DNA of 64,000 nucleotides from Gemmatimonadota bacterium (GTDB taxonomy: Bacteria > Gemmatimonadota > Gemmatimonadetes > Gemmatimonadales > Gemmatimonadaceae), in contig JAJTHG010000001.1 in the NCBI GenBank assembly GCA_021298835.1, forward strand, positions 35,993 to 99,992, read 5' to 3'. How positions within the stretch are numbered: position 1 is the stretch's first letter; every line of letters begins with the position of its first letter. The translations under genes were made by a program, and so were the position numbers. Below are positions 45,258 through 53,313 of this stretch, piece by piece. Below the pieces are notes generated by a model. That model had not been told where the DNA came from and ran no database searches. It saw only the letters and a program-made list of their open reading frames with translations.

Positions 45258-45292
45258 GAAGTTAGTATATCCTAACTTTCACCGCCGTTCAA
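45257..45292 (-). promoter_or_regulatory. mntH promoter with overlapping DtxR/MntR operator; probable leaderless start
   Basis: On the minus strand TTGAAC (45287-45292) is followed after exactly 17 bp by TATACT (45264-45269). Seven bases past the -10 hexamer lies the A of the mntH ATG (45257). The inverted repeat AAGTTAG-N6-CTAACTT (45259-45278) covers the -10 box and resembles DtxR/MntR operators (TTAGG..CCTAA type). Both elements stand out as AT-rich in high-GC DNA. Confidence 0.85.
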
Positions 45293-45369
45293 TCGTGCGG
45301 GAGCGCCACGCATCGGGCATGGCACGGTTCCCTGCAACACGGCCCGGCCGACCCGCGTAAAGCACCGTC

Positions 45370-48036
45370 ATGCCATCCGCCCTTCGCCATGCCGCCGTGC
45401 TCGTCGGCCTCCTCCTTGTGCTCGGCGTCGGCGGCGGGCGCCCCGTGGCCGCCCAAGCCCCGATCCCGCGCCGGTCCGTCGCGGCAGTGCGGATCGAACC
45501 GGGGACGATCACGATCGACGGGCGGCTCGACGACGCCGCGTGGGCCGCGGTGCCGGCCGCGACGGACTTCGTGCAGCAGCAGCCCAATGCCGGCGCGCCC
45601 GCGACGCAACGCACCGAGGCGCGCGTCACGTACGACCGGCAGCACGTGTACGTGGCGATCCGCAGCTTCGACACCGCGGCCGACTCGGTCGCCCGGCAGT
45701 TGGCGCGCCGCGACGTGGCGGACATCTACGCCGACTGGGTGTATGTGAGCTTCGATTCCTTCCTCGATCGCCGCACGGCGTTCGTCTTCGGCGTGAGCGC
45801 TGCCGGGCAGCAGTACGACACCTTCGCGTTCAACGACTCGGAGGACGACGTTCAGTGGGACGCCGTCTGGCAGAGCGCCGTCGGTCGCGACGCGTCGGGC
45901 TGGACGGCCGAGCTCCGGATCCCGCTGTCGCAGTTGCGGTTCACGCCCCCGGCCGACGGCGCGGCCCCGCGCTGGGGGGTGAACTTCGGGCGCATCCTCG
46001 CGCGTCGCGACGAATGGTCGTTCTGGAGTCCCACGCCCCCGGACCAGCCCGGCGTGGTGTCGCGCTTCGGCGACCTCACCGGCCTCGAGGGACTCGCCTC
46101 CCCCAGCCGCCTGGAACTGGTCCCTTACCTGCGCACGCAGGCCGAGACGCAGCGCGTGGCGGCCGGCGATCCCTTTACGCGGGCGGTCGCGCCCGGCGCG
46201 ACGGCGGGCCTCGACCTGCGCTACCGCCTGCCCGCCGGCCTGACCCTCTCCGCCTCGGTGAACCCCGACTTCGGGCAGGTCGAGGCCGATCCGGCGGTGG
46301 TGAACCTCACGCAGTTCGAGGTGTTCTTTCCCGAGCGGCGGCCGTTCTTCCTCGAGGGAACCGACATCTTCCAGTTCGGGCGGACGGTCACGCAGAACGA
46401 CAACACCTCCTCGACGTTCTTCTACTCGCGCCGCATCGGCCGCGCGCCGCGCGTTCCCCTTGGCCCGGACGTCGCGTTCGCCGACGTCCCGCGACAGACG
46501 GCGATCGACGCGGCCTTCAAGGTGTCGGGGAAGACCTCGTCCGGCCTGACCATCGGGGTGCTGGCGGCGGCCACCGAGGAGGCGTTCGCGCGCGTGCAGG
46601 ACACGCTCGGCGGCTTCGCGTCCCGGCCGGCCGAGCCCGGCAGCGCCTACCTGGTCTCGCGCGTCCGCCAGGACTTCCGCCAGGGGAACACCGTCGTCGG
46701 CGGGTTTCTGTCGGGGGCGCGACGGTCGCTCGACAACGCCGTCTATCGGCCGCTCCTCCCGACCTCGACGCTGGTGAACGGCCTCGATTTCGAGCACGCG
46801 TGGCAGCGACGCACATGGACGGTCTCCGGTTACCTCGCCGGCAGCACGGTGGCCGGGGACCCCGCCTACGTCGCGGCGCTGCAGCGGTCCCCCGTGCGCC
46901 AGTACCAGCGGCCCGACCAATCGTACCTGCGCGTGGACGAGGGCCGCGGCGCGCTCGGCGGCCATGCCGGCGCTTTCTCCATCGCCCGCAGCGGCGGCCG
47001 GCGCGTGCTGGCCTCGGCGACGTACGAGGTGACGAGCCCGGGCTTCGAGGTCAACGAACTCGGCTTCCAGACGCGCGCCGACATCCGGTCGCTCTCGACC
47101 GCGCTCATCTGGCGCAGCCCCGAACAGACGCGCGTCTTCCGCGAGACCTTCTTCGGCCTCTTCACCACGCATTCGTACAACTTCGGCGGCACGAGGATCG
47201 AGGAGCGCTACGCCGGGGCGGCGCAGGTGACCATGCCCAACCTGTGGGAGTACGGCCTCGAAGGATCGTGGTCGCCGACGGTCTTCAACGACCGGCTCCT
47301 CCGCGGGGGCGTGCTGTCGCGGGCCGTGGAGCAGTGGCGGGTGGGGCTCAACGCGCGCACGGACCCGCGGAAGCCCGTCGTCATCGGCACCTCATTCGGG
47401 ATCCGGCAGGATGTCTCCGGCGAGTACGACCGCGAGGTCAGCGTGCTGCTCGACCTGCGGCCGGTGCCGGCGGCCCGCGTGCGCATCGAACCTGCCGTGC
47501 GGTGGCAGGTGGACACCGACCAGTACGTCGCCGCGGTGACTGACGCCCGTTCCCCGATGCCCGACGGCCGGCGCTACGTCTTCGGCGACATCCGGCAGGC
47601 CGAGCTCAACACCACCATCCGGGCCGACTGGACCTTCACCCCGTATGTCTCGTTGCAGTTGGTGGCGCAGCCGTTCGTCGCGGCCGGCCGCTACGACGGC
47701 TACAAGGAATTCACGACACCCGGGGAGTTCCGATTCCGCCCCTACGCGCCGCTCGTCCGCGACGGGCGCGTCGTGACCGTGGACCCTGACGGTCCGGGTC
47801 CGTCGTCCCCGTTCTCGTTCGCCGAGCAGGACTTCACCGTGCGCGCCCTGCGCGGCAACGCGGTGCTGCGGTGGGAGTACCGCCCGGGGTGCACGGTGTT
47901 CTTCGTCTGGCAGCAGCAGCGCGAGGGCATCGACCCGATCGCGCGCCTCGGGCTCGGCGACGACGCCCGCCGGCTCTTCACCGATCCGATGCGGAACGTG
48001 TTCCTGGTGAAGGCGACGTACTGGTTCCAGCCGTAG
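45370..48036 (+). CDS. DUF5916 outer-membrane protein with CBM9-like domain
   Basis: An 888-residue protein with a signal peptide (AAVLVGLLLVLGVGG...AQA). A CBM9-like N-terminal beta sandwich follows (TITIDGRLDDAAWAAV; ELRIPLSQLRF), then a long DUF5916 region rich in alternating Tyr/Arg beta-strands that probably forms an outer-membrane barrel, ending VKATYWFQP with the terminal aromatic typical of barrels. The motif FFPERRPFFLEGTDIF is characteristic of the family. It is frequent in Gemmatimonadota; its role (possibly glycan or peptide uptake) is unproven. It diverges from mntH across 112 bp. Confidence 0.9.
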   Translation: MPSALRHAAVLVGLLLVLGVGGGRPVAAQAPIPRRSVAAVRIEPGTITIDGRLDDAAWAAVPAATDFVQQQPNAGAPATQRTEARVTYDRQHVYVAIRSFDTAADSVARQLARRDVADIYADWVYVSFDSFLDRRTAFVFGVSAAGQQYDTFAFNDSEDDVQWDAVWQSAVGRDASGWTAELRIPLSQLRFTPPADGAAPRWGVNFGRILARRDEWSFWSPTPPDQPGVVSRFGDLTGLEGLASPSRLELVPYLRTQAETQRVAAGDPFTRAVAPGATAGLDLRYRLPAGLTLSASVNPDFGQVEADPAVVNLTQFEVFFPERRPFFLEGTDIFQFGRTVTQNDNTSSTFFYSRRIGRAPRVPLGPDVAFADVPRQTAIDAAFKVSGKTSSGLTIGVLAAATEEAFARVQDTLGGFASRPAEPGSAYLVSRVRQDFRQGNTVVGGFLSGARRSLDNAVYRPLLPTSTLVNGLDFEHAWQRRTWTVSGYLAGSTVAGDPAYVAALQRSPVRQYQRPDQSYLRVDEGRGALGGHAGAFSIARSGGRRVLASATYEVTSPGFEVNELGFQTRADIRSLSTALIWRSPEQTRVFRETFFGLFTTHSYNFGGTRIEERYAGAAQVTMPNLWEYGLEGSWSPTVFNDRLLRGGVLSRAVEQWRVGLNARTDPRKPVVIGTSFGIRQDVSGEYDREVSVLLDLRPVPAARVRIEPAVRWQVDTDQYVAAVTDARSPMPDGRRYVFGDIRQAELNTTIRADWTFTPYVSLQLVAQPFVAAGRYDGYKEFTTPGEFRFRPYAPLVRDGRVVTVDPDGPGPSSPFSFAEQDFTVRALRGNAVLRWEYRPGCTVFFVWQQQREGIDPIARLGLGDDARRLFTDPMRNVFLVKATYWFQP

Positions 48037-48056
48037 GACGGCTGGCGGCCGTTGCG

Positions 48057-48644
48057 TTACAGGTCGAGCAGCTGCCGCAGCATCCGTTCGGTCATCCCCC
48101 AGACGACGCGCCCGTCCACGACGTACGACGGCACGCGCCACCAGGCGTCGCGCACGCGCACGCGGGACTCGCGCGTGGTCGCCGGGTCGCGCAGCGTCTC
48201 CAGAGGCACCCAGAAGGCGTGCGCGACCTCCGCGCTCGTGCGGATCGGTTGGTCGGTCGCGAGCGCGAAGACGTGCGGGCGCACGACGATCGGCGGCAGC
48301 ACCGGCGTGCGCGGGTGCAGTTCGTCGAGGTGCCCGAGCAGGCGTCCGCCGGCGGCGAGGTCGAGCCCGGTCTCCTCGATGGTCTCGCGCACGGCCGTGT
48401 GCACCAGCGACGGGTCGGCCGCGTCGGCGCGCCCCCCGGGGAGCGCGACCTGTCCGCTCCATGGGTCTCCCGCGAAGACGGCCCGCTGGATGAGCAGCAG
48501 GTCGAGCCCGACGGCCCCATGCCGCAGGATGATGGCGGTGGCGGCGCGTCGGACCGCGGGGTCCGCATCGGCCAGCGCCGGAGGCCGCGCGGCGAGGGCC
48601 GCCGCCAGGCGGTCGAGCTCGGCGTGCGGGGCCAGGGACGACAT
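48057..48644 (-). CDS. nudL: NUDIX CoA pyrophosphatase-like hydrolase
   Basis: A 195-residue NUDIX enzyme. LLLIQRAVFAGDPWSGQVALPGG is the NuCoA-type motif, and the Nudix helix ends AVRETIEETGL. The C-terminal YVVDGRVVWGMTERMLRQLL closely fits the NudL family, which cleaves CoA and derivatives to 3',5'-ADP and acyl-phosphopantetheine. MSSLAPHAE at 48644 is used; an ATG at 48659 would add five residues. It converges with the DUF5916 gene 20 bp away. Confidence 0.9.
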   Translation of the reverse strand: MSSLAPHAELDRLAAALAARPPALADADPAVRRAATAIILRHGAVGLDLLLIQRAVFAGDPWSGQVALPGGRADAADPSLVHTAVRETIEETGLDLAAGGRLLGHLDELHPRTPVLPPIVVRPHVFALATDQPIRTSAEVAHAFWVPLETLRDPATTRESRVRVRDAWWRVPSYVVDGRVVWGMTERMLRQLLDL

Positions 48645-48745
48645 GCCGCAATATCGCATGGCGGCAGCCCCGTGCCTTCGGGCGGTTGACGCGGACCGTG
48701 TGCGGGCTATCGTGATCGCATCCGAAGCCGCCGAGGTCTGGTCCG

Positions 48746-49633
48746 ATGCGCCGTCCGTCGTCCGCCTTCCTGCGTTCGTTCGTGCTGGCTTCCCTGGCCG
48801 CCGCCGGCCCCGCGGCGAGCGCCGCTGCGCAGGCGGCCGGTGCACCGAAGCGGGCCGCGGGCGCCCCGGCTGCGATGCCGTCGACGACCGTGCCCGGCAC
48901 GGTCACCATCAACGCGTACGACTACTTCTACGATTCGCCGAACCCGATCGCCGGCGGCGTCGTCACGATTCGGCTCGTCAATCGCGGCCAGGACTTCCAC
49001 AACGTCTGGATCGTGAAGATCGACGAGGGCTACGCTTTCTCGGACTTCATGCGGGCGATGGGGCCGGGCCGTGCGCTGCCCGGCTGGTTCACCCCGCTCG
49101 GCGGCCCTGAGTCGCCGGAGCCGGGCTCGGAGAGTCGGCTGACCGTGGAGCTCCCGCCGGGCCGCTATGCGCTGGCCTGCCTGCTTCCGGCGGCGGCGCA
49201 CGGCACCACGCACATGGCCAAGGGGATGTTCCTCCCGCTGACGGTGACGAAGGAATCGGCGCGCACGACCCCGAAGGGCGACGTCCCCATCCGCATCACG
49301 CAGGACGGGTTCGTGGCGCCGGAGGCGGTCAACGCGGGGACGCACCTGTTGCATGTCTATTCGGAATCGCCGACGCCCCGCGGCTTCCGTCTCGCGCGCT
49401 TGGGCGACGGCAAGACCGCCGCCGACGCGCAGGCGTGGATCGCCGGCGGCCAGAGCGGGTCGGCACCCTTCGTGCTGGTGGGCGGCACGACGCCGATGGC
49501 GCAGGGCGGTACGGTCTGGATGCCGCTCAGCTTCGCGAGCGGGCGCTACGCGCTGCTGCCGATGGGGATCGACCTCGGCTCCGGCGAACTGCGGTACCAG
49601 AAGGGCACCGTCGCGACGATTCTCGTGCCGTGA
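48746..49633 (+). CDS. Secreted two-domain cupredoxin-like protein
   Basis: A 295-residue exported protein. The first beta-barrel (about 45-170) has a type-1 copper ligand set in the expected order: His in GQDFHNVWI, Cys in YALACLLP, then His and Met in HGTTHMAKGM. The second half (about 180-295) repeats the fold (VPIRITQDGFVAPEAVNAG) but its equivalent strand reads YALLPMG, without the Cys. It therefore probably binds one copper. It lies just before the sulfur-oxidation gene cluster and may be an electron acceptor for its cytochromes; this is inference. Confidence 0.75.
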   Translation: MRRPSSAFLRSFVLASLAAAGPAASAAAQAAGAPKRAAGAPAAMPSTTVPGTVTINAYDYFYDSPNPIAGGVVTIRLVNRGQDFHNVWIVKIDEGYAFSDFMRAMGPGRALPGWFTPLGGPESPEPGSESRLTVELPPGRYALACLLPAAAHGTTHMAKGMFLPLTVTKESARTTPKGDVPIRITQDGFVAPEAVNAGTHLLHVYSESPTPRGFRLARLGDGKTAADAQAWIAGGQSGSAPFVLVGGTTPMAQGGTVWMPLSFASGRYALLPMGIDLGSGELRYQKGTVATILVP

Positions 49634-49644
49634 TGCCTGGGGCG

Positions 49645-49716
49645 GTCACCGCCCCCGTCACCGCCCCCGTCACCGCCCCCGTCACCGCCCCCGTCACCGC
49701 CCCCGTCACCGCCCCC
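49645..49716. repeat. 12-bp tandem array (6 units) at the end of the cytochrome c gene
   Basis: Six head-to-tail exact copies of GTCACCGCCCCC fill the gap between the cupredoxin stop and the cytochrome c gene. The cytochrome stop codon (TCA at 49706-49708) is inside the unit nearest the gene, and every other unit carries the same stop in the same frame. Unit identity suggests recent expansion. Confidence 0.95.
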
Positions 49717-50344
49717 GGTCGTCGTCCACGAACCGCCCCGCCGCCGGCATCTTCACGCGCATCAGCGCCGCCGAGTCAAGGACCGCGTCGGCCGGCACGA
49801 TCTCGTTGGCCGCAAGCACCCACGCGGTGAGCGCGTAGGTCTCCGCGGGCGTCAGCGAGCCCGGCGCGAAGTAGGGCATCGCGCGCTGGATGTAGTCGTA
49901 GAGCGTCGTCGCGTGCGGCCAGTAGTTCCCCACGGTACGGATGATCGTCGGGTCGGAGGCGAAGCCGAATCCGGCCCGCGGCTCGCGCCCGACCAGCGCG
50001 GGATACGCGGGGGGCATCCCTTCGCCCTTCACGCCGTGGCACATCGCGCACTTCGCCGCGTACAGCGCGGCCCCCTCGGCCGCGGTGCCGCGACCGGGAG
50101 GCAGGCCGTGGCCGAGTGTGTCAACGTCGAAGTCCCACGCGGCGACGCGGGCCGGGTCGGCCGGGCGGCCGACGCCGAGGCGCTGCCAGTCGCGCGGCAG
50201 AGTCGCCGACCGCGACGCCGGATCGGCCGACCACGGGACGCCGTTCCGCCCGGGCGACCGGCGCGCGTTGGCCGCGTCCGACGCTCCACCGCAGGCGACC
50301 AGCAACCCGGTGACGAGCATCGCCGCGGCGCGCGACGGCGTCAT
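49706..50344 (-). CDS. SoxD/SorB-like monoheme cytochrome c lipoprotein
   Basis: A 212-residue exported protein with lipobox LLVACGG (Cys about 17) and one heme site CAMCH near residue 92. The lead-in GHGLPPGRGTAAEGAALYAAKC is typical of cytochromes that partner sulfite/sulfane dehydrogenases. A Met ligand is likely in AMPYFAPGSL. Its start overlaps the soxC stop (ATGA). It probably accepts electrons from SoxC. It is shorter than the usual diheme SoxD. Confidence 0.85.
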   Translation of the reverse strand: MTPSRAAAMLVTGLLVACGGASDAANARRSPGRNGVPWSADPASRSATLPRDWQRLGVGRPADPARVAAWDFDVDTLGHGLPPGRGTAAEGAALYAAKCAMCHGVKGEGMPPAYPALVGREPRAGFGFASDPTIIRTVGNYWPHATTLYDYIQRAMPYFAPGSLTPAETYALTAWVLAANEIVPADAVLDSAALMRVKMPAAGRFVDDDRGR

Positions 50345-51597
50345 GCCCACACCTCGCCGTTGGCGAAGGTCACGGTGCCGTCCGCCGCGACCTTCCACGC
50401 CCGGATGTCGTGATAGTGGTAGTCGGAGCCGGGGCCGCGGGTGGCACGCCATTCGGTGCGCGTCGGCTGGATCATCCCCGTCTCGTCGGTGGCGCGGCTC
50501 ATGAGGATCGTCTCGCGACCGTCGAACCGCCACGGCAGGGTGAAGCGCACGACGCTCTTGGGATGCTCCGCCCCGACGAGGGCGGCCGGTCGCCACGTGG
50601 CCCCGCGATCGGTGCTGACTTCGACCGTCGTGATGCGACCGCGGCCGCTCCACGCGAAGCCCGCGATGATGCGCGGGCCCGGCCGCAGCACTTCAGGGTG
50701 AGCCGGCGTCGTGATGATGCTCTTCACGTCCTGCTCGAAGGAGAAGCGGCGTGCCGTGTCGCCCGGCAGCGGGTCGGTGTACTTGCTCGTCTCCCAGCGG
50801 GTCATCCACGGCGCGGTGCCAAGTTCGAGGCGGCGCAACCACTTCACGTTGATGTTCCCCTCCCAGCCGGGCAGCAGCAGGCGGAGCGGGAAGCCCGTCT
50901 CGGGCCGGAGCGGCTCGCCGTTCTGCGCGTACACCAGCAGCGCATCGTCGAGCGCCTTCCACACCGGCACGCTGCGGGTGAGGCGCGCGGCGTCGCCCCC
51001 TTCGGCGAGCAGCCACGTCGCCGCCGCGTCCATGCCGACCTCGGCCAGCAGGTCGCGCAGCGGCAGGCCGGTCCATTCGCTGTTCGAGAGCTGCCCGTCC
51101 ACCTGCTGGGGTGTCAGGTCGGGCCGCGGCTTGCGGAAGGCCTCGCGCCCGTTGCCGGCACACTCGATGAAGTGGGGGCGCGTAACCGGGGGAAAGGCCT
51201 TGAGGTCGTCGAGCGTGAACTCGGTCGGGTGCGCCACGCGCCCGTGGACGAGCAGCCGGTGCTGCGCCGGATCGATGAGCGGGATGCCGCCGTGGTGCCG
51301 CTCGAAGTGCAGGTCGCTCGGCGTGATGGTGCCGGAGAGCAGTTGCAGCGGTGTCTTGCTCGTCCCCTCGGTGAGTCCCACCGGGGCGCGCGAGGGCTGC
51401 ACGAAGGGCGAACGGCTGCCGACGGCCGTCGTCGGGCCGCCCGTGACGCGCGTGGGGTCGATTGGGACGACCGGGGGCGCGGCCGGCGGTTGCGCGCCCG
51501 CCGGCATGGCATCGGCCAGCCGCGCGGCGACGGCACCGGCGGCGACACCGACGGCGCCCTTGATCACCTCGCGACGCGAGGGACCGGACCTTGCCAT
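50341..51597 (-). CDS. soxC: SoxC-type molybdopterin sulfite/sulfane dehydrogenase
   Basis: A 418-residue Mo enzyme with a Tat-type signal (SRREVIKG then a hydrophobic stretch). The SoxC-specific ITPSDLHFERHHGG and DPAQHRLLVHG motifs are present, the Mo-ligating Cys146 is in HFIECAGNGR, and LRLLLPGWEGNINVKWLRRL and a C-terminal dimerisation domain (SGRGRITTVEVSTDRGATW) follow. In Sox systems SoxCD oxidises sulfane sulfur on SoxY; related enzymes oxidise sulfite. No SoxXYZAB is in the window, so the true substrate is open. It is flanked by two cytochrome c genes in one operon. Confidence 0.92.
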   Translation of the reverse strand: MARSGPSRREVIKGAVGVAAGAVAARLADAMPAGAQPPAAPPVVPIDPTRVTGGPTTAVGSRSPFVQPSRAPVGLTEGTSKTPLQLLSGTITPSDLHFERHHGGIPLIDPAQHRLLVHGRVAHPTEFTLDDLKAFPPVTRPHFIECAGNGREAFRKPRPDLTPQQVDGQLSNSEWTGLPLRDLLAEVGMDAAATWLLAEGGDAARLTRSVPVWKALDDALLVYAQNGEPLRPETGFPLRLLLPGWEGNINVKWLRRLELGTAPWMTRWETSKYTDPLPGDTARRFSFEQDVKSIITTPAHPEVLRPGPRIIAGFAWSGRGRITTVEVSTDRGATWRPAALVGAEHPKSVVRFTLPWRFDGRETILMSRATDETGMIQPTRTEWRATRGPGSDYHYHDIRAWKVAADGTVTFANGEVWA

Positions 51598-51600
51598 CCG

Positions 51601-52566
51601 CTACGGACCGCCGGGCGTCGCCGGCGCGCGCGGGGGCTGCGGCACCACGGAGTAGGCCGGGTAGCGTCGTGGCAAGAGCGTGGGCGTCACGTAGGGCGCG
51701 TGGCCCTGCGTGGCGTAGGGGACGTCGTAGGGGGCTCCGCCGGTGGGCCAGTCCTTTTCCTTGCCCGGGGAGTCGGGGCGCGGCTGGCGCACGATGAAGG
51801 AGGCCACGTCGAAGGCCTGCTGCTCGGTCAGGGTGCCCCCCTGTCCGAGAGGCATGTTGTGCCAGATGAAGCTCGCGGCGCGCTCCTCGCGGGTCATGGA
51901 GGCGCCGACCGAGAACGACTTCGGGCCCCACAGCGCCGGGTTGACGGCCACGCCCTGGCCGTCGGGACCATGGCAGACGGCGCACTTCTCCTTGAAGATC
52001 GCCTCGCCGCGGGATGGATCGCCGGTGAGCTTGTTCGGCATCCCGAGCAGCCCGTCCACCTTCGCCTTGGTGCCGACGGGGATGCCCTTCGACAGGTAGG
52101 CGAGGTAGTTGACGATGTCCGTCATCTCCTTGCTGTTGTTGGCGAGCCGGCTGCCGGCGAGGGAGCGGGTGAAGCAGTAGTTGACGCGATCCTCGACCGT
52201 GATGACGGCACCCGTGCGGGCCATGTACTTGGGGAAGCGCGCGAAGGTGCCGGTGAGGGGCGCCGCCTTGTCCTCGAGCCCGTTGTTCAGGTGGCACGAG
52301 GTGCACTGCAGGTTGCTGTGCGCGTATCCCGGGAGGGAGTCCGTGGTGTGCGCCAGCAGGGCCTGGCCTCGGCGGATGGAGCGGCCGAGCGAATCGTCGG
52401 GGATGCTGTCGAGCGACGGCGGCGTCCAGGATGCCCAGTCGAAGCCGGCCTTCGGCGCGGTGGCGGTGGCCGACGGGGACTCGGCGCGGGGGGCGCAGGC
52501 GGCGAGGCCGGCCGCGAGCACGAGGGCGAGCGCGATGGCGGGCACGATGGCGACGAGGCGGGGCAT
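51601..52566 (-). CDS. tsdA: TsdA-type diheme cytochrome c (thiosulfate dehydrogenase)
   Basis: A 321-residue protein with lipobox LAAC (Cys24). Hemes bind at CTSCH (88-92) and CAVCH (195-199). Cys131 in DRVNYCFTRSL lies 39 residues after His92, the same spacing as the axial Cys ligand of heme 1 in Allochromatium TsdA. HNMPLG offers the Met ligand for heme 2. TsdA joins two thiosulfates to tetrathionate, or works in reverse. The lipid anchor and a Pro-rich C-terminal extension are unusual. It leads the operon with soxC and a cytochrome c. MPRLVAIV is taken as start; a longer frame begins at 52614. Confidence 0.88.
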   Translation of the reverse strand: MPRLVAIVPAIALALVLAAGLAACAPRAESPSATATAPKAGFDWASWTPPSLDSIPDDSLGRSIRRGQALLAHTTDSLPGYAHSNLQCTSCHLNNGLEDKAAPLTGTFARFPKYMARTGAVITVEDRVNYCFTRSLAGSRLANNSKEMTDIVNYLAYLSKGIPVGTKAKVDGLLGMPNKLTGDPSRGEAIFKEKCAVCHGPDGQGVAVNPALWGPKSFSVGASMTREERAASFIWHNMPLGQGGTLTEQQAFDVASFIVRQPRPDSPGKEKDWPTGGAPYDVPYATQGHAPYVTPTLLPRRYPAYSVVPQPPRAPATPGGP

Positions 52567-52590
52567 CGGCGATCGGGTGGGGCGGCACGG

Positions 52591-52637
52591 GATCATATAT
52601 AACCGAGTTGGCATATTGTGACCCGTACGGTACGGGT
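52591..52637. promoter_or_regulatory. Operator region upstream of tsdA: AT-rich dyad and 17-bp palindrome
   Basis: In the divergent tsdA/YeeE intergenic region the AT-rich stretch ATATAACCGAGTTGGCATAT forms an imperfect dyad (ATAAC at 52599-52603) and includes a TATGAT -10 candidate for tsdA. Next to it lies the perfect palindrome ACCCGTACGGTACGGGT (52621-52637). Both are likely protein sites; the ArsR regulator encoded nearby is the obvious candidate for the AT-rich one. Confidence 0.55.
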
Positions 52638-52672
52638 GGTGCCTCGGGTGCGCAAGGGTCGGCCGGCGGCTC

Positions 52673-52699
52673 TTGCATAACTAGATGGTCAACTAGTAT
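52673..52699 (+). promoter_or_regulatory. Promoter/operator of the YeeE/YedE pair
   Basis: An AT-rich island in high-GC DNA. TTGCAT (52673-52678) and TAGTAT (52694-52699) could be -35 and -10 boxes, though spacing is only 15. The inverted repeat ACTAG-N8-CTAGT (52680-52697) overlaps them. ATAAC at 52677-52681 matches the motif upstream of tsdA and arsR. The ATG at 52709 would leave almost no leader. Confidence 0.5.
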
Positions 52700-52708
52700 C
52701 GTCGTGGC

Positions 52709-53311
52709 ATGCGGTCGCCGCCCGGGGCGGCGGTCGCCGGACCCCGACCCGCCGTCCCGATGGCCACGCGCACCGCTTCCCCTCCCGCCTCCGCATCGCG
52801 CTCGGCTGCGCGCACCGTCGGCGGGATCCCGCCCTGGGCCTCGCTCGGAGTGCTCTTCGGCGTCACGAGCGCCCTCTCGATCCTCGCCTTCGGGCCGATC
52901 GGCGTCTCGGGCACCTACCCCCGGGCGATCGGGTCCGTCGCCCGGGCGATCGCGCCCGGCTGGGCCGCGAATGAGGGGTATCTGGTCAAGATGGGCAGCG
53001 TCGTGACCCCCGAGTCGCTGCTCGTCGTCGGCCTGCTCCTTGGCGGCTTCCTCGCCCGGCGGCTCGGGCACCAGCCGCGGCCGGTCGCCGCCGAGGTCGT
53101 GCACGCCGTCGAGCGGACGCCGGGCCGGCGATACCTGACGGCGTTCCTCGGGGGCTTCCTGATCCTGTTCGGCGCGCGCCTCGCGGGCGGCTGCACCAGC
53201 GGCCACATCATCAGCGGCATCACCCAGCTCGCCGCGAGCTCGTTCATCTTCGCCGCCGCCGTCTTCGGGGCGGGCATCCTGACGGCGAAGCTCATCCGTC
53301 CGAGGGCCTGA
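52709..53311 (+). CDS. YeeE/YedE family sulfur-compound transporter, N-terminal half protein
   Basis: A 200-residue membrane protein with four to five TM helices. GARLAGGCTSGHIISG holds the conserved Cys that handles thiosulfate in YeeE/TsuA. It corresponds to one half of the fused E. coli transporter; the other half is the next gene, 2 bp downstream. The ATG at 52709 is the first available; ATG 52760 is an alternative that would remove 17 residues. Together they probably import thiosulfate or a related sulfur species. Confidence 0.88.
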   Translation: MRSPPGAAVAGPRPAVPMATRTASPPASASRSAARTVGGIPPWASLGVLFGVTSALSILAFGPIGVSGTYPRAIGSVARAIAPGWAANEGYLVKMGSVVTPESLLVVGLLLGGFLARRLGHQPRPVAAEVVHAVERTPGRRYLTAFLGGFLILFGARLAGGCTSGHIISGITQLAASSFIFAAAVFGAGILTAKLIRPRA

Positions 53312-53313
53312 CC

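Noticed and set aside
49645..49716. CRISPR-like array
   Set aside because: Units are 12 bp, directly abutting, with no spacers and no cas genes nearby. It is a simple tandem repeat.
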